A stretch of DNA of 64,000 nucleotides from Saprospiraceae bacterium (GCA_029262995.1 JAJCYH010000023.1:124001-188000), one strand, 5' to 3'; shown: positions 45,221-54,788, numbered from the stretch's first letter. Notes: generated by a model from the letters alone, not told the origin. Numbers and translations are program-made.

Positions 45221-45944
45221 TATTTTCAAAAAGGAAATAGCATACTTCTTTAGTTCATTAACAGGATATATTGTTTTGATTGTTTTCCTATTGTTAACAG
45301 GATCATTTATCTGGATATTTTCTAGCACAAGTGTCTTCAATTACAATTATGCAAGTTTAGGTCAATTGTTTGCAATAGGTCCTATCGCCTTTATGTTTTT
45401 AATTCCGGCAATTACAATGCAAAGTTTTGCCGATGAAAATCAAAGGGGAACATTAGAGTTTTTAATAACCAAGCCAATAGGTGACTGGAACATTGTTCTG
45501 GGGAAATATTTGGCCACTTCATGCCTTATTATTCTTTCTCTACTTCCTACTTTAGTATATTACTTTTCATTATATGCCTTAGGTTCTCCTCCCGGAAACA
45601 TAGACTCTGGAGCTGTACTTGGTTCCTATATCGGACTGTTTTTATTGGGGAATATATTTGCCTCGATTGGTCTTTTTATCTCTAGCTTTAATGCCAATCA
45701 AATTGTAGCATTTATTATCACTGCTTTTGCATGCTTCAGCATGTTTTGGGTATTTGATTTCATAAGTACTCTTCCTCTAGCGTATGGGAAAGCCGACAAT
45801 TTAATAAAAAGCCTTGGTATAGAATATCATTACGACAACATTAGCAAAGGTAGGGTAGACTCAAGAGATATAATTTACTTCCTTTCAATCATAGCGCTTT
45901 TTATATACTTAACAGTTATCTCATTAGGAAGAAGAAAATGGTGA
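45213..45944 (+). CDS. gldF: Gliding-motility ABC transporter permease GldF
   Basis: ABC-2 type permease (243 residues) with six hydrophobic helices. Family-typical stretches are ISIFKKEIAYFFSSLTGYI, FMFLIPAITMQSFADENQRG, TLEFLITKPIGDW and IIYFLSIIALFIYLTVISL. It pairs with GldA (ATPase) and GldG. Start ATG 45213 within the end of gldA; the next gene overlaps by seven bases. Confidence 0.92.
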   Translation: MISIFKKEIAYFFSSLTGYIVLIVFLLLTGSFIWIFSSTSVFNYNYASLGQLFAIGPIAFMFLIPAITMQSFADENQRGTLEFLITKPIGDWNIVLGKYLATSCLIILSLLPTLVYYFSLYALGSPPGNIDSGAVLGSYIGLFLLGNIFASIGLFISSFNANQIVAFIITAFACFSMFWVFDFISTLPLAYGKADNLIKSLGIEYHYDNISKGRVDSRDIIYFLSIIALFIYLTVISLGRRKW

Positions 45945-47644
45945 TGAAGAGCAAATCAACACAAATAGCAATTCAACTTATTCTTTTAATCAGTCTACTG
46001 ATACTGGTCAATTTGATTTCACAAAATTGGTATTTCTACATTGATCTTACAGAAGATAAAAGATTTACCCTTGAAGACTCTACCATTAAATTAATAGATG
46101 AGATCGATGACGTAATACTTATAGATGTTTTACTTGAAGGAAACCTTAATTCCAGTTTTGTTAAACTACAAGAAAGAACAAAAGAAATTCTAGGTCAATT
46201 TAAAAGCTTAAACCCTAACATTGAATTCAAGTTCTCTAACCCTTCTAAAGGAAATGTTCAAGACATTAACATGAGGAGGGAAAATTTGAGGCAAGATGGA
46301 ATAGTTCCTGCAACACTTTTTATTGTAGAAAATGATCAGCGTGTAGAAAAATTAATTTATCCTTTTGCTATTATAAATTATGGAGATAGAAGGATTCCTG
46401 TCAACCTTTTAGAACCTATAGGACAAGGAGAATCTGAAGAAGAAGCCATAAATCGTTCATCGATGCTTTTAGAATATAAACTAGCTAGTACCATAGCTAA
46501 ACTTATTAAAAAGAATGCCCCCATCATCATGTTTACGGAAGGCAACGGAGAGCTTTCTGGCGATCAGACAGCAATGCTAGAAACTCTACTTAGGAAGACA
46601 ATGAGCACTGGCAGAATTAATCTTGACAGTACATATCGTATTGATCCTGAGGTAGATTTACTAATTGTTGCTAAACCTGAATCAGTAGTTAGTTTACGAA
46701 ACCAATTCATCCTCGATCAATATATTATGAATGGAGGAAAAGTCATATGGTTGATCGATCAATTTTTTGTAAATTTAGACAGTATTAGCAATAACAAAGT
46801 TTATATCCCTAGACCGATTGAACATGGTCTTGATGATTTGTTTTTTAAGTATGGAATTAGAATTAAAAACAATGTCATTTTAGATCTCGAAAATTCCAAA
46901 ATTCCTCAAGTTTTTGGTGTTGCTGGCAATAAAGTACAACAACAACTATTTCCTTGGGTATTTCATCCATTGCTTCAAGCTAATATGGAAAATCCAATTG
47001 TAAAAAACATAGATAGAGTCTATTCTACGTTTCCCAGTTCAATTGAAATTCTAAATGAAAAAGAATCTATTGAGTCTTCTGTCTTATTGACCAGTTCAAA
47101 ATATAGTCGTTTTCAAGTCTATCCATCAATCAATATTTCTTTTGAAATAATGAGGATTGAGCAAAGACCCGAAGCCTATAATAAACCCTACTTACCCGTT
47201 GCTGTCCTCTTGGAGGGTGAATTTGAATCATTCTTTAAAAATCGAGTATCTAAAGAAATGCTTAATGGTTTAAAGCAAATCAATACAGATTTCAAGGAAA
47301 ATAGCTCAACAACAAGTCAGCTATTTATTGCCGATGGAGATATCATTAAAAACCTCTATGATGCCACAAATAACCGTATAAGTCCAATCGGATTCAATAA
47401 GTGGGAACGATACACCTACAAAGGCAATAAAGATTTCATTATTAATGCAATTGACTATATGTTGGATGATTTTGGTTTAGTGGAGTCAAGAAGCAAGAAT
47501 TTTGAACTAAGGTTATTGGATCAGGTTGCGTTAAGGAATAATACATTAAAATGGCAAGTAATTAATCTTGTTATTCCTCCAATACTTGTAATTCTTCTAG
47601 GTTTCCTATTCTCTTGGACCCGGAAAAAAAGATATACAACTTAA
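45938..47644 (+). CDS. gldG: Gliding-motility-associated ABC transporter substrate-binding protein GldG
   Basis: Third component of the GldAFG transporter (568 residues). It has an N-terminal membrane helix (IAIQLILLISLLILVNLISQN), a long periplasmic part with the motifs YFYIDLTEDKRFTLEDSTI and TEGNGELSGDQTAM, and a C-terminal membrane helix (WQVINLVIPPILVILLGFLF) followed by a short basic tail. This layout and the ABC-type uncharacterised domain are those of GldG. Its end overlaps the convergent SRPBCC gene by four bases. Confidence 0.92.
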   Translation: MVMKSKSTQIAIQLILLISLLILVNLISQNWYFYIDLTEDKRFTLEDSTIKLIDEIDDVILIDVLLEGNLNSSFVKLQERTKEILGQFKSLNPNIEFKFSNPSKGNVQDINMRRENLRQDGIVPATLFIVENDQRVEKLIYPFAIINYGDRRIPVNLLEPIGQGESEEEAINRSSMLLEYKLASTIAKLIKKNAPIIMFTEGNGELSGDQTAMLETLLRKTMSTGRINLDSTYRIDPEVDLLIVAKPESVVSLRNQFILDQYIMNGGKVIWLIDQFFVNLDSISNNKVYIPRPIEHGLDDLFFKYGIRIKNNVILDLENSKIPQVFGVAGNKVQQQLFPWVFHPLLQANMENPIVKNIDRVYSTFPSSIEILNEKESIESSVLLTSSKYSRFQVYPSINISFEIMRIEQRPEAYNKPYLPVAVLLEGEFESFFKNRVSKEMLNGLKQINTDFKENSSTTSQLFIADGDIIKNLYDATNNRISPIGFNKWERYTYKGNKDFIINAIDYMLDDFGLVESRSKNFELRLLDQVALRNNTLKWQVINLVIPPILVILLGFLFSWTRKKRYTT

Positions 47645-48081
47645 TGAAGTTCTAAATATTCTTTTAGAAAAAACAAAACTTGAGGCCAAGAATCTAGCAT
47701 CAAATTATAATACCATTCCTGTTCTTTACCTTTAACAAAACCACTTTGTGTAATTGTTACAGTGCTATCTGTATTGAATTCTTCAATATCAAACTTTATC
47801 GTAAACGGCCCAATTATACCTTTTTCTGCATTGATATAAAGAACATCTTCCAAATGTAAATGTGATCTTATATTAAGCAAATGAATCTTTGAAGTCTGGA
47901 TAAATTTTATACCCGTTTCTGATTTGATCCACGTGAGTGCATACAATCCACCATCTTTCTTCTGGATGAAACTGCTTGAAACACCCCACCATTCTTTTAA
48001 TTGATCTGCGTCTAGTAATGCTTCGATAATTGCACTTGCCTTTTTATTGATCATAGCACTAGATACTATCTGTCGCTTCAT
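47641..48081 (-). CDS. SRPBCC (AHSA1-like) ligand-binding protein
   Basis: START-like protein of 146 residues, member of the activator-of-Hsp90-ATPase homologue group. Motifs include IIEALLDADQLKEWWG, GGLYALTWIKSETG, GPFTIKFDIEEF and the C-terminal DSWPQVLFFLKEYLE. These bind small hydrophobic ligands; the ligand is unknown. It is the last gene of a four-gene minus-strand operon with a lipoprotein, SCO1 and cytochrome c, overlapping the cytochrome gene by four bases. Confidence 0.85.
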   Translation of the reverse strand: MKRQIVSSAMINKKASAIIEALLDADQLKEWWGVSSSFIQKKDGGLYALTWIKSETGIKFIQTSKIHLLNIRSHLHLEDVLYINAEKGIIGPFTIKFDIEEFNTDSTVTITQSGFVKGKEQEWYYNLMLDSWPQVLFFLKEYLELH

Positions 48082-48464
48082 TCTATACCTTGACAGTTAT
48101 CTAGTTGTGCTCTTGTTTGATCAATTCTGTATTCAACATTTAGCTGATTCATATCATTCAAAATGTAATTGATGATATTATTGATTTCAATACTGGTCAA
48201 GCTTTTAATGCCAACCATTTCAAGTGAATATTTATCTTTATTCTGACCGTATCTAATGATGCAAGGCAACATTTCAATATCAATTTGTGAACGATCAAAT
48301 TTATTTAAAGCTGGATATAACTTTGCCACTCCGGACCCATCTTTCATATGACAGGTTGAGCAATTTGTATCATATAGTATTTTACCTTGCTGATAATTAA
48401 CATGATCACAAGAAATCGTATATAAAGCAATAATAAGCAAAATGATAAATCTATTTATTCTCAT
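48078..48464 (-). CDS. c-type cytochrome (single haem)
   Basis: Exported monohaem cytochrome c of 128 residues. Signal sequence RFIILLIIALYTISC with a possible lipidated C19; haem-binding motif C35-S-T-C38-H39; the probable axial methionine is in SLEMVGIKSLT. It probably passes electrons in the respiratory chain near a cytochrome oxidase. The start overlaps the end of the SCO1 gene by 14 bases. Confidence 0.88.
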   Translation of the reverse strand: MRINRFIILLIIALYTISCDHVNYQQGKILYDTNCSTCHMKDGSGVAKLYPALNKFDRSQIDIEMLPCIIRYGQNKDKYSLEMVGIKSLTSIEINNIINYILNDMNQLNVEYRIDQTRAQLDNCQGIE

Positions 48465-49062
48465 ATTCTTTTAACAAATTATTGATATCGCCTAACAAAC
48501 GCGTTACTTCATCTGCTTCGGTACCGTCAGCAAATGATCTTATATGCCTTTTGGTATCTACAAGCAATATCTTTCCAGAGTGATCGAACCCTCCCGGAGC
48601 TTCAGAGTCTTCAAGTGCTGCCACAAAATATTCATTGGCCATCTCCAACAAAGAATCTTTATCTCCAGTCAAAAATATCCACTTATCTGTGTCTACATTT
48701 AGCTCTGCTGCATATCTTTTAAGTCGTTCTGGCGTATCTCTTTTTGGGTCAATCGTGTGACTTACCAATCTGATTTTATCGTTATCTTCAAACTCTTTGT
48801 AAATTCTTAGCATTTGCTTCTTTACGATTGGACAGATTGACGGGCAAGACGTAAAGAAGAAGTCAGCGACATACAACTGATCTGCAAGGTCATTGTTCAC
48901 TACAACTTGACTATCTTGATTAATGAATTTAAAATCAGGTATTGAATGGTAAATAGTATCTCCTTCAACAATATCATAATGCCCAATAATTGGCAATGGC
49001 TTTTCTGTTGAACCACAAGCAAATAGGAATATGATGAGAAAATAGAAAAGACTTTTATACAT
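48451..49062 (-). CDS. SCO1/SenC-family copper chaperone
   Basis: Thioredoxin-fold protein (203 residues) that delivers copper to, or reduces, the CuA site of cytochrome c oxidase. Copper ligands are C73 and C77 in SCPSICP and H161 in GGFDHSGK. The N-terminus is a lipoprotein signal (FYFLIIFLFACGSTEK), so it is membrane-anchored in the periplasm. It lies five bases after the small lipoprotein gene and overlaps the cytochrome gene, forming a copper/haem operon. Confidence 0.93.
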   Translation of the reverse strand: MYKSLFYFLIIFLFACGSTEKPLPIIGHYDIVEGDTIYHSIPDFKFINQDSQVVVNNDLADQLYVADFFFTSCPSICPIVKKQMLRIYKEFEDNDKIRLVSHTIDPKRDTPERLKRYAAELNVDTDKWIFLTGDKDSLLEMANEYFVAALEDSEAPGGFDHSGKILLVDTKRHIRSFADGTEADEVTRLLGDINNLLKEYENK

Positions 49063-49067
49063 TGTAA

Positions 49068-49460
49068 TTATTGTTTACTTGCTAAATACTTTTTAGTTCT
49101 TGCAATTGATGATTTCATACCCTTACTTACATCAGATATTTTCTCAATTTCAGTTTTTAAATATTCAATTTTAACCGAATCACTGGAATCGGTAATTTCC
49201 TTATATTTTGAAAAATCAGCCATCCAACCCATCATATCTTCATCTGCTGCATCCAACTCTAGAATTAAAGCAAGACCAAAGGAGTCAATTTCTGACAAAG
49301 CTTTAATACTCTTTTTTAAATTATGAATAGTAGCTGTTTCGGGCATCACCTCATCATGAACAATCATTACTTCCTTGTAAAGCTTGTCAACTTCGGGATT
49401 GGTTTGATCAGATTTGCATTGAATCAGACCAACAATAAATAAGAATAAAATTAATCTCAT
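49068..49460 (-). CDS. Small lipoprotein linked to SCO1
   Basis: A 130-residue protein with a lipoprotein signal (MRLILFLFIVGLIQCKSD) and a helical body. It carries MIVHDEVMPETATIHNL and DEDMMGWMADF, giving His, Asp, Glu and Met positions suited to metal binding. Similar proteins occur beside SCO1 genes in Bacteroidota and are annotated hypothetical. A role in periplasmic copper handling is inferred only from this setting. First gene of the operon; a minus-strand TAAATTTG at 49500-49493 is a possible -7 box. Confidence 0.75.
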   Translation of the reverse strand: MRLILFLFIVGLIQCKSDQTNPEVDKLYKEVMIVHDEVMPETATIHNLKKSIKALSEIDSFGLALILELDAADEDMMGWMADFSKYKEITDSSDSVKIEYLKTEIEKISDVSKGMKSSIARTKKYLASKQ

Positions 49461-49579
49461 ATTTACTCAACTATAGTAATTAAAATTTGTTCCAAATTTA
49501 AACACTTTATTCGGTTAGTGATCTTATTTAGCTTAAAGCAAAAGACAATTAATTCTAAAAACTTTAGAGCTACGGTTTA

Positions 49580-50989
49580 ATGAAACGATCTATTATATGG
49601 TTTAGGAATGATTTAAGGCTTCATGATAATGAAGCTTTAAATGATGCATTGAATGAAAATGATGAAATTATTCCGATTTATATTTTTGATGATCGTATTT
49701 TTTCTAATACTACAAACCTTGGTTTCCCAAAAACAAATAAATTTAGAAGCAATTTCATTATCGAAACTGTTCACGACCTTAGAAAAAACTTAAGGAAGCT
49801 TGGCTCGGAACTTATTGTAAGAAAAGGTAAGCCTGAAGAGGTTATATACAATATTGCTCTAGAGCAAAAAACAAGATTTGTCTATTGTAACAGAGAAAGG
49901 ACACAAGAAGAAGTTAATGTACAAGATGCTCTAGAGTATCATTTATGGCAAATTGGACAGGAAGTAAGATATTCGCGAGGTAAAATGCTTTACCACACCT
50001 CAGATTTACCATTCCCAATATCTCATTGCCCAGATATATTCACTCAATTTAGAAAGGAAGTGGAGAAATACATCCCGATAAGACCTCCTCTGGACCTAGC
50101 AAAAACATCTATTAACCCTCCTCCCATTAATCTTGATGCAGGAATTATTCCTTTACCAAGTGATTACAATTGGACGGATCAAACTGAACATAATGAATAC
50201 TATTTAAAAGGTGGAGAATCGTCTGCATTAAAAGAGCTTCATTACTATTTGTGGGAAAGTGATCTCATAAGTACCTATAATGAAACAAGAAACGAGCTAT
50301 TGGGAAGAAATTTCTCTTCCAAGTTTTCAGCATACCTCGCTCAAGGCTGTCTTTCCCCGAAAAAAATATACTCAGAACTCAAAAACTACGAAGAGGCGAA
50401 AATCAAGAACAAATCTACTTATTGGCTTTTTTTAGAATTGTTATGGAGAGATTTCTTTAGGTTTATGGCTAAAAAACATGGAAACAATATATTCAAACCT
50501 TCGGGAATCAAACAAGCCGGAAAACCAATTTCACTCGAGCGTCCAGAGTTGTTTGAAAAATGGAAACAAGGATGTACTGGTATCCCATTTATCGATGCTA
50601 ATATGCGTGAATTAAACAGTACTGGATTTATGTCAAATCGAGGTCGACAAAATGTCGCAAGCTTTCTGATTAACGACTTAAAGCTGAATTGGATATTAGG
50701 AGCAGAGTACTTTGAATCTATGTTGATTGACTATGATCCATGTAGCAATTATGGCAATTGGAATAACATCGCAGGTATAGGCACCAACCCAAAAGATGAC
50801 AGATCTTTTAACATTGCAAGTCAGGCCAAAAAATATGATCCCAATGGTAAGTATATCAAACACTGGGTTCCAGAATTAGAAAATGCACCTTTAGAATCAC
50901 TGCATAATCCATTTAATTCCAGTAATTCAGAATGGTATAGATCATTTAATTATGTTCCTCCTTGTATACACATTAAAAACTGGAACTGA
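49580..50989 (+). CDS. DASH-type cryptochrome/photolyase
   Basis: FAD-binding cryptochrome-DASH (469 residues), which repairs cyclobutane dimers in single-stranded DNA and may sense blue light. N-terminal photolyase domain: SIIWFRNDLRLHDNEAL, and the DASH-typical KTNKFRSNFIIETV and FVYCNRERTQEEV. FAD domain: LFLELLWRDFFRFM, GCTGIPFIDANMRELNSTG, FMSNRGRQNVASFL, DYDPCSNYGNWN. It is alone on its strand and converges with the MFS gene five bases later. Confidence 0.93.
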   Translation: MKRSIIWFRNDLRLHDNEALNDALNENDEIIPIYIFDDRIFSNTTNLGFPKTNKFRSNFIIETVHDLRKNLRKLGSELIVRKGKPEEVIYNIALEQKTRFVYCNRERTQEEVNVQDALEYHLWQIGQEVRYSRGKMLYHTSDLPFPISHCPDIFTQFRKEVEKYIPIRPPLDLAKTSINPPPINLDAGIIPLPSDYNWTDQTEHNEYYLKGGESSALKELHYYLWESDLISTYNETRNELLGRNFSSKFSAYLAQGCLSPKKIYSELKNYEEAKIKNKSTYWLFLELLWRDFFRFMAKKHGNNIFKPSGIKQAGKPISLERPELFEKWKQGCTGIPFIDANMRELNSTGFMSNRGRQNVASFLINDLKLNWILGAEYFESMLIDYDPCSNYGNWNNIAGIGTNPKDDRSFNIASQAKKYDPNGKYIKHWVPELENAPLESLHNPFNSSNSEWYRSFNYVPPCIHIKNWN

Positions 50990-50993
50990 TTAT

Positions 50994-52181
50994 CTAAAAG
51001 TCCATCTTTTTAAATCTCAGCAGAAAATATACCGCTACCAAAGTTCCAAAAACACCTGGTATTAGCCAAATCGTGCCCCAGAGATGCGTGGAATCAGAAA
51101 TGCTATATAAGCTTACCGTTTCTCCAGCAAAATAAGTTCCTATGAATGCTCCCAAACCCAAAGTTAGCATTGAAAAGAATCCTTGTGCAGAACTCCTCAT
51201 TTCATTTGGAACTCTGATATCTAATATTATTTGTATACTCAAAATTGCTAAAACATAGGCAGGTCCGTGCAAAGTAATTGCGAGCATATAATACCATTCA
51301 GATTCATAATATAGTCCTAAACTTAATAACAAGTAACGAACGCCCCAACATATCAAGCCAGTAAAAACCAAATATTTCAATTTGAATGTTCTGAATAAAA
51401 AAGGTAATGCCAACATCACAAATATTTCAGTTACCTGACCTACAGCCATTTTCCCGGCTGCATTACTTACATCTTGTTCATTTAAAAAAGCATTTACAAA
51501 GCTATAATAATAAGCGGCTGGGATACAGATTAAAGACAAACTGATCATCAGCGTTCTAAACCCTCTGTCTTTAAATAATGTCCTTATTTCTTCACCCCAA
51601 AATATTTCTCTGAAGCTTTTAGATAGCTTAATCAACGGTTTACTAACGGGTAATGTAAGACTGTAGCATCCTAATATAAATGAAACTACTGCCGCAATCT
51701 TTAAAGGCATATCATCACTTTCTATATTTAGGAATCCGATAAGCAACCCTGACATGATCCATGCAATTGTTCCCCATACTCTAATTCTGGGAAACTCAGT
51801 TCTTGTGTCTTTAAGGTGATGAAAACAAACAGAATTAGTCAATGAAAACGCTGGAAGAAATATCAGCATATATAAAAGAATAATAGGGTAGAAATAGCTA
51901 AAATTTACAAGCTCTGAAAGAATATAAAGAAGAATAGCACCACTAAACTGTAACACCACAAGCAATTTTTCCACTGAAAAATACTTATCAGCTATATAAC
52001 CCATAAGAAAAGGTGAAAGACTCGCAGAAATAGCCGTAGTCCCATATACAAGTCCAACTTCTCTCCCTGAAAAGTGTAATGTTTGTAACATGTAAGTACC
52101 AGCCGTAACATACCAAGAGCCCCAGACAAAGTATTGAATAAACATCAATACAGATAGTCTAGATCTTAATGAAACAAACAT
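50994..52181 (-). CDS. MFS transporter, nucleoside:H+ symporter (NupG/XapB-like)
   Basis: Twelve-span major facilitator protein of about 395 residues. The opening LRSRLSVLMFIQYFVWGSWYVTAG, SASLSPFLMGYIADKYF and RIRVWGTIAWIMSGLLIGF are typical of the nucleoside permease family, which imports nucleosides with protons. ATG at 52181 (MFVSLRSRLS) is preferred; the frame extends to 52211 through the end of lolD. It begins one base after the lolD stop, so translation is coupled, although a functional link between the two is not obvious. Confidence 0.85.
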   Translation of the reverse strand: MFVSLRSRLSVLMFIQYFVWGSWYVTAGTYMLQTLHFSGREVGLVYGTTAISASLSPFLMGYIADKYFSVEKLLVVLQFSGAILLYILSELVNFSYFYPIILLYMLIFLPAFSLTNSVCFHHLKDTRTEFPRIRVWGTIAWIMSGLLIGFLNIESDDMPLKIAAVVSFILGCYSLTLPVSKPLIKLSKSFREIFWGEEIRTLFKDRGFRTLMISLSLICIPAAYYYSFVNAFLNEQDVSNAAGKMAVGQVTEIFVMLALPFLFRTFKLKYLVFTGLICWGVRYLLLSLGLYYESEWYYMLAITLHGPAYVLAILSIQIILDIRVPNEMRSSAQGFFSMLTLGLGAFIGTYFAGETVSLYSISDSTHLWGTIWLIPGVFGTLVAVYFLLRFKKMDF

Positions 52182-52182
52182 T

Positions 52183-52842
52183 TTATGGCATTTGTTGCAA
52201 CTGACCGTCAATCATTTCAAAACATCGATCACTTAATCCTGCTAACTCTTTATTATGTGTCACTATTACAAAGGCCTGATCAAAGTCTTCTTTCAACTTT
52301 ACTAAGAGTTGGTGGAGCTCATAAGAAGTTTGGGTATCCAAATTCCCTGTTGGTTCATCAGCAAATATAATTCCTGGTTTATTAATTAAAGCTCTGGCAA
52401 CAGCAACCCTTTGTTGTTCTCCCCCAGACAATTGTGAAGGCTTATGTTCCAATCTATCATTAAGTCCTAAATACCCAAGTAATTCCTTTGCCATTTTATT
52501 TGACTCAATTCTTGAAGTATTATAAATCAACGCAGGAATCATTACATTTTCCAGGGCAGTGAACTCAGGAATGAGGTGATGAAATTGAAAAATAAAGCCT
52601 ATCATTCCATTCCTGAATTTAGCCAACCGTTTATCATTGAGAGCAAATACATTCTCTCCCTTCATAATCACCTCTCCTTGATCAGGCTTATCCAATGTGC
52701 CAAGAATATGAAGTAATGTACTCTTTCCAGTACCAGACTTGCCAACAATACTTGTAATAGTGGCTTTATCAATTTCAATACTTACACCTTTAAGTACTTT
52801 TAATTTATCGTATGATTTATATATATCCTTTGCTATTAACAT
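52183..52842 (-). CDS. lolD: LolD-like ABC transporter ATPase
   Basis: ATPase of 219 residues. Walker A GKSGTGKST at 34-42, signature LSGGEQQRVAVARAL, Walker B IIFADEPTGNLD, and the LolD-typical IFQFHHLIPEFTALENV. LolCDE releases lipoproteins from the inner membrane so that LolA can carry them to the outer membrane. No LolC/E permease is adjacent, so the ATPase must work with a permease encoded elsewhere. FtsE is a less likely alternative. Confidence 0.87.
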   Translation of the reverse strand: MLIAKDIYKSYDKLKVLKGVSIEIDKATITSIVGKSGTGKSTLLHILGTLDKPDQGEVIMKGENVFALNDKRLAKFRNGMIGFIFQFHHLIPEFTALENVMIPALIYNTSRIESNKMAKELLGYLGLNDRLEHKPSQLSGGEQQRVAVARALINKPGIIFADEPTGNLDTQTSYELHQLLVKLKEDFDQAFVIVTHNKELAGLSDRCFEMIDGQLQQMP

Positions 52843-53105
52843 GGCCTAAAACTATTAAATTTTCACCAAGTAACGGGCTTTCTTCAAGAGCAATATTTGC
52901 TTAAGCTTTAATCAACTTCAAAATGCATTTACTATAATGGAAATTTGGACTAATAAAAACTTTTAATGCATAACGTGAACACTAGATATCTGAGTTAAAC
53001 ATTTGAGATATTATACTGCATTTTAGTAAAGCTAATTGACAACTATTGTAATTGCAGAATTAATTTTAATACATTCGTTTTTTGCATCTAACTTTCTAGC
53101 CGTTA

Positions 53106-54314
53106 ATGAAAATCCTTCAATTGTGTAAGAAGATTCCAATACCGCCCAAAGATGGCGAAGGAGTAGCCGTACTAGCACTTGCTAATGGATATTTAGCTCA
53201 TGGGGCAGCTATCGACTTACTGTCTTTTAACACAAAAAAACATTTAATAGAAGAACATGACTTTAGAAATTATAAGCATTCTTACAATAATATCATTTCC
53301 GTCTATCTAGACAATTCAATAAACTACTTTGCTGCATTTGTAAATCTATTTGGCTTTAAATCATATAATATTCAAAGATTCATAAACAAAGATTTTGAGC
53401 ATAAACTTTTGGACAAAATAACATCCACTAGATACGATTTCATCCAACTGGAATCCCTATATATGGCTCCATATTTAGACATAATTAAAAGTAATACAGA
53501 TGCAATTGTTGTAATGAGATCGCACAATCTAGAGTACCAGATCTGGCAAGATATGTCCATACATTCAAAAAACATATTCCTCAAGTGGTACTATTCGCTT
53601 TGCGCAAAAAGGCTAAAAAATTATGAATTAGACTGTATTGATAGATTTGATCTGGTAATGCCAATAAGCAAAGAGGATTATTTCACTTACCAAAATATCT
53701 TAGAAGAGAAAAAACTTTTATTGATTCCTGTAGGAATTGATTTATCTAAATACAAAACTACTTACTCAAACAATTCTAACAATTTGAAAATTGGATATCT
53801 CGGCTCTTTGGACTGGATGCCTAACATTGAAGGTCTACTTTGGTTCTTTAAAACGGTATGGCCACAAGTTATTGCAAAATCAAATAATATTGAATTTCAT
53901 CTTGCTGGCAGAAATCCCGTGCAAGAAATAAAAGAAATTAAGGCTCAAAAATACATTTTTCACGGAGAAATTGATTCAGCCAAAGATTTCTTGTCTTCTT
54001 TAGATATTGTAATAGTTCCACTATTTTCAGGAAGCGGAATACGAGTCAAAATATTGGAAAGTATGGCGATGAGCAAACCAGTTATATCTACCCCAAAGGG
54101 ATTTGAAGGCATTACTGTCAAGAATGGGGTTGAGGCAGATATTGTAACATCTGCACAAGACTTTGTTGATCAGATTTTAATGTACAATGTTAATTCAAGC
54201 AAGATCGAAATGGTTGGCGCAAATGCAAAAGCATTTATTGAAAAAAACTTTGAAGAAAAAGCATTAGCCAGAAGGGTATTGAATAAATTTGAATCACTTT
54301 TAAATAAAGATTGA
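53106..54314 (+). CDS. GT4-type glycosyltransferase
   Basis: Family 4 (GT-B fold) glycosyltransferase of 402 residues. N-terminal LQLCKKIPIPPKDGEGVAVL, the inter-domain IPVGIDLSKY and KIGYLGSLDWMPNIEGLLWF, and the C-terminal nucleotide-sugar site VPLFSGSGIRVKILESMAMS with the conserved E-x7-E. Probably acts in surface polysaccharide or glycolipid synthesis; donor and acceptor unknown. A MazG-like gene follows three bases after the stop. The 263-base region before it shows no gene. Confidence 0.88.
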   Translation: MKILQLCKKIPIPPKDGEGVAVLALANGYLAHGAAIDLLSFNTKKHLIEEHDFRNYKHSYNNIISVYLDNSINYFAAFVNLFGFKSYNIQRFINKDFEHKLLDKITSTRYDFIQLESLYMAPYLDIIKSNTDAIVVMRSHNLEYQIWQDMSIHSKNIFLKWYYSLCAKRLKNYELDCIDRFDLVMPISKEDYFTYQNILEEKKLLLIPVGIDLSKYKTTYSNNSNNLKIGYLGSLDWMPNIEGLLWFFKTVWPQVIAKSNNIEFHLAGRNPVQEIKEIKAQKYIFHGEIDSAKDFLSSLDIVIVPLFSGSGIRVKILESMAMSKPVISTPKGFEGITVKNGVEADIVTSAQDFVDQILMYNVNSSKIEMVGANAKAFIEKNFEEKALARRVLNKFESLLNKD

Positions 54315-54317
54315 TAT

Positions 54318-54788
54318 ATGAAATATAATGAAGCAAACGCTCTAAATGATGTAGCAGAATTTCATGACACCTTTAATCTCCCAATTATTGAGAATCCGGT
54401 TATTCCTTCTGAGGAACGGTGTAAATTAAGAATCAATCTTTTGGAAGAAGAACTTAAAGAATTAAAAGAAGCTATTATACAAAATGATTTAGTAGAAGTT
54501 ATTGATGCTTTTTGCGATATACAATATGTCTTATCAGGAGCAATCCTTGAGTTTGGACTTGGCACTAAATTTAAGGAAATGTTTGATGAAGTGCATTCTT
54601 CAAATATGAGTAAAACCTGTTCGACTGAAGAAGAAGCAATCCTTACCCAAAAACATTATCAGCAAAAAGATGGAACCCAATCAAGAATTGAGAAAAAGAA
54701 AGACTTTTATCTTGTTTACCGAACCAATGATGGAAAAGTATTAAAGTCTATCAATTACAGACCAGCAAATCTTAAAGATCGAATTTGA
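54318..54788 (+). CDS. MazG-like nucleotide pyrophosphohydrolase
   Basis: All-helical NTP pyrophosphohydrolase of the MazG/HisE superfamily (156 residues). Metal-binding motifs are visible as LLEEELKELKEAI (ExxE) and EVIDAFCDIQYVLSG (ExxD). The C-terminal part (DFYLVYRTNDGKVLKSINYRPANL) is typical of the Bacteroidota form. It hydrolyses nucleoside triphosphates to monophosphates, perhaps non-canonical ones. Cotranscribed with the preceding glycosyltransferase. Confidence 0.88.
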   Translation: MKYNEANALNDVAEFHDTFNLPIIENPVIPSEERCKLRINLLEEELKELKEAIIQNDLVEVIDAFCDIQYVLSGAILEFGLGTKFKEMFDEVHSSNMSKTCSTEEEAILTQKHYQQKDGTQSRIEKKKDFYLVYRTNDGKVLKSINYRPANLKDRI

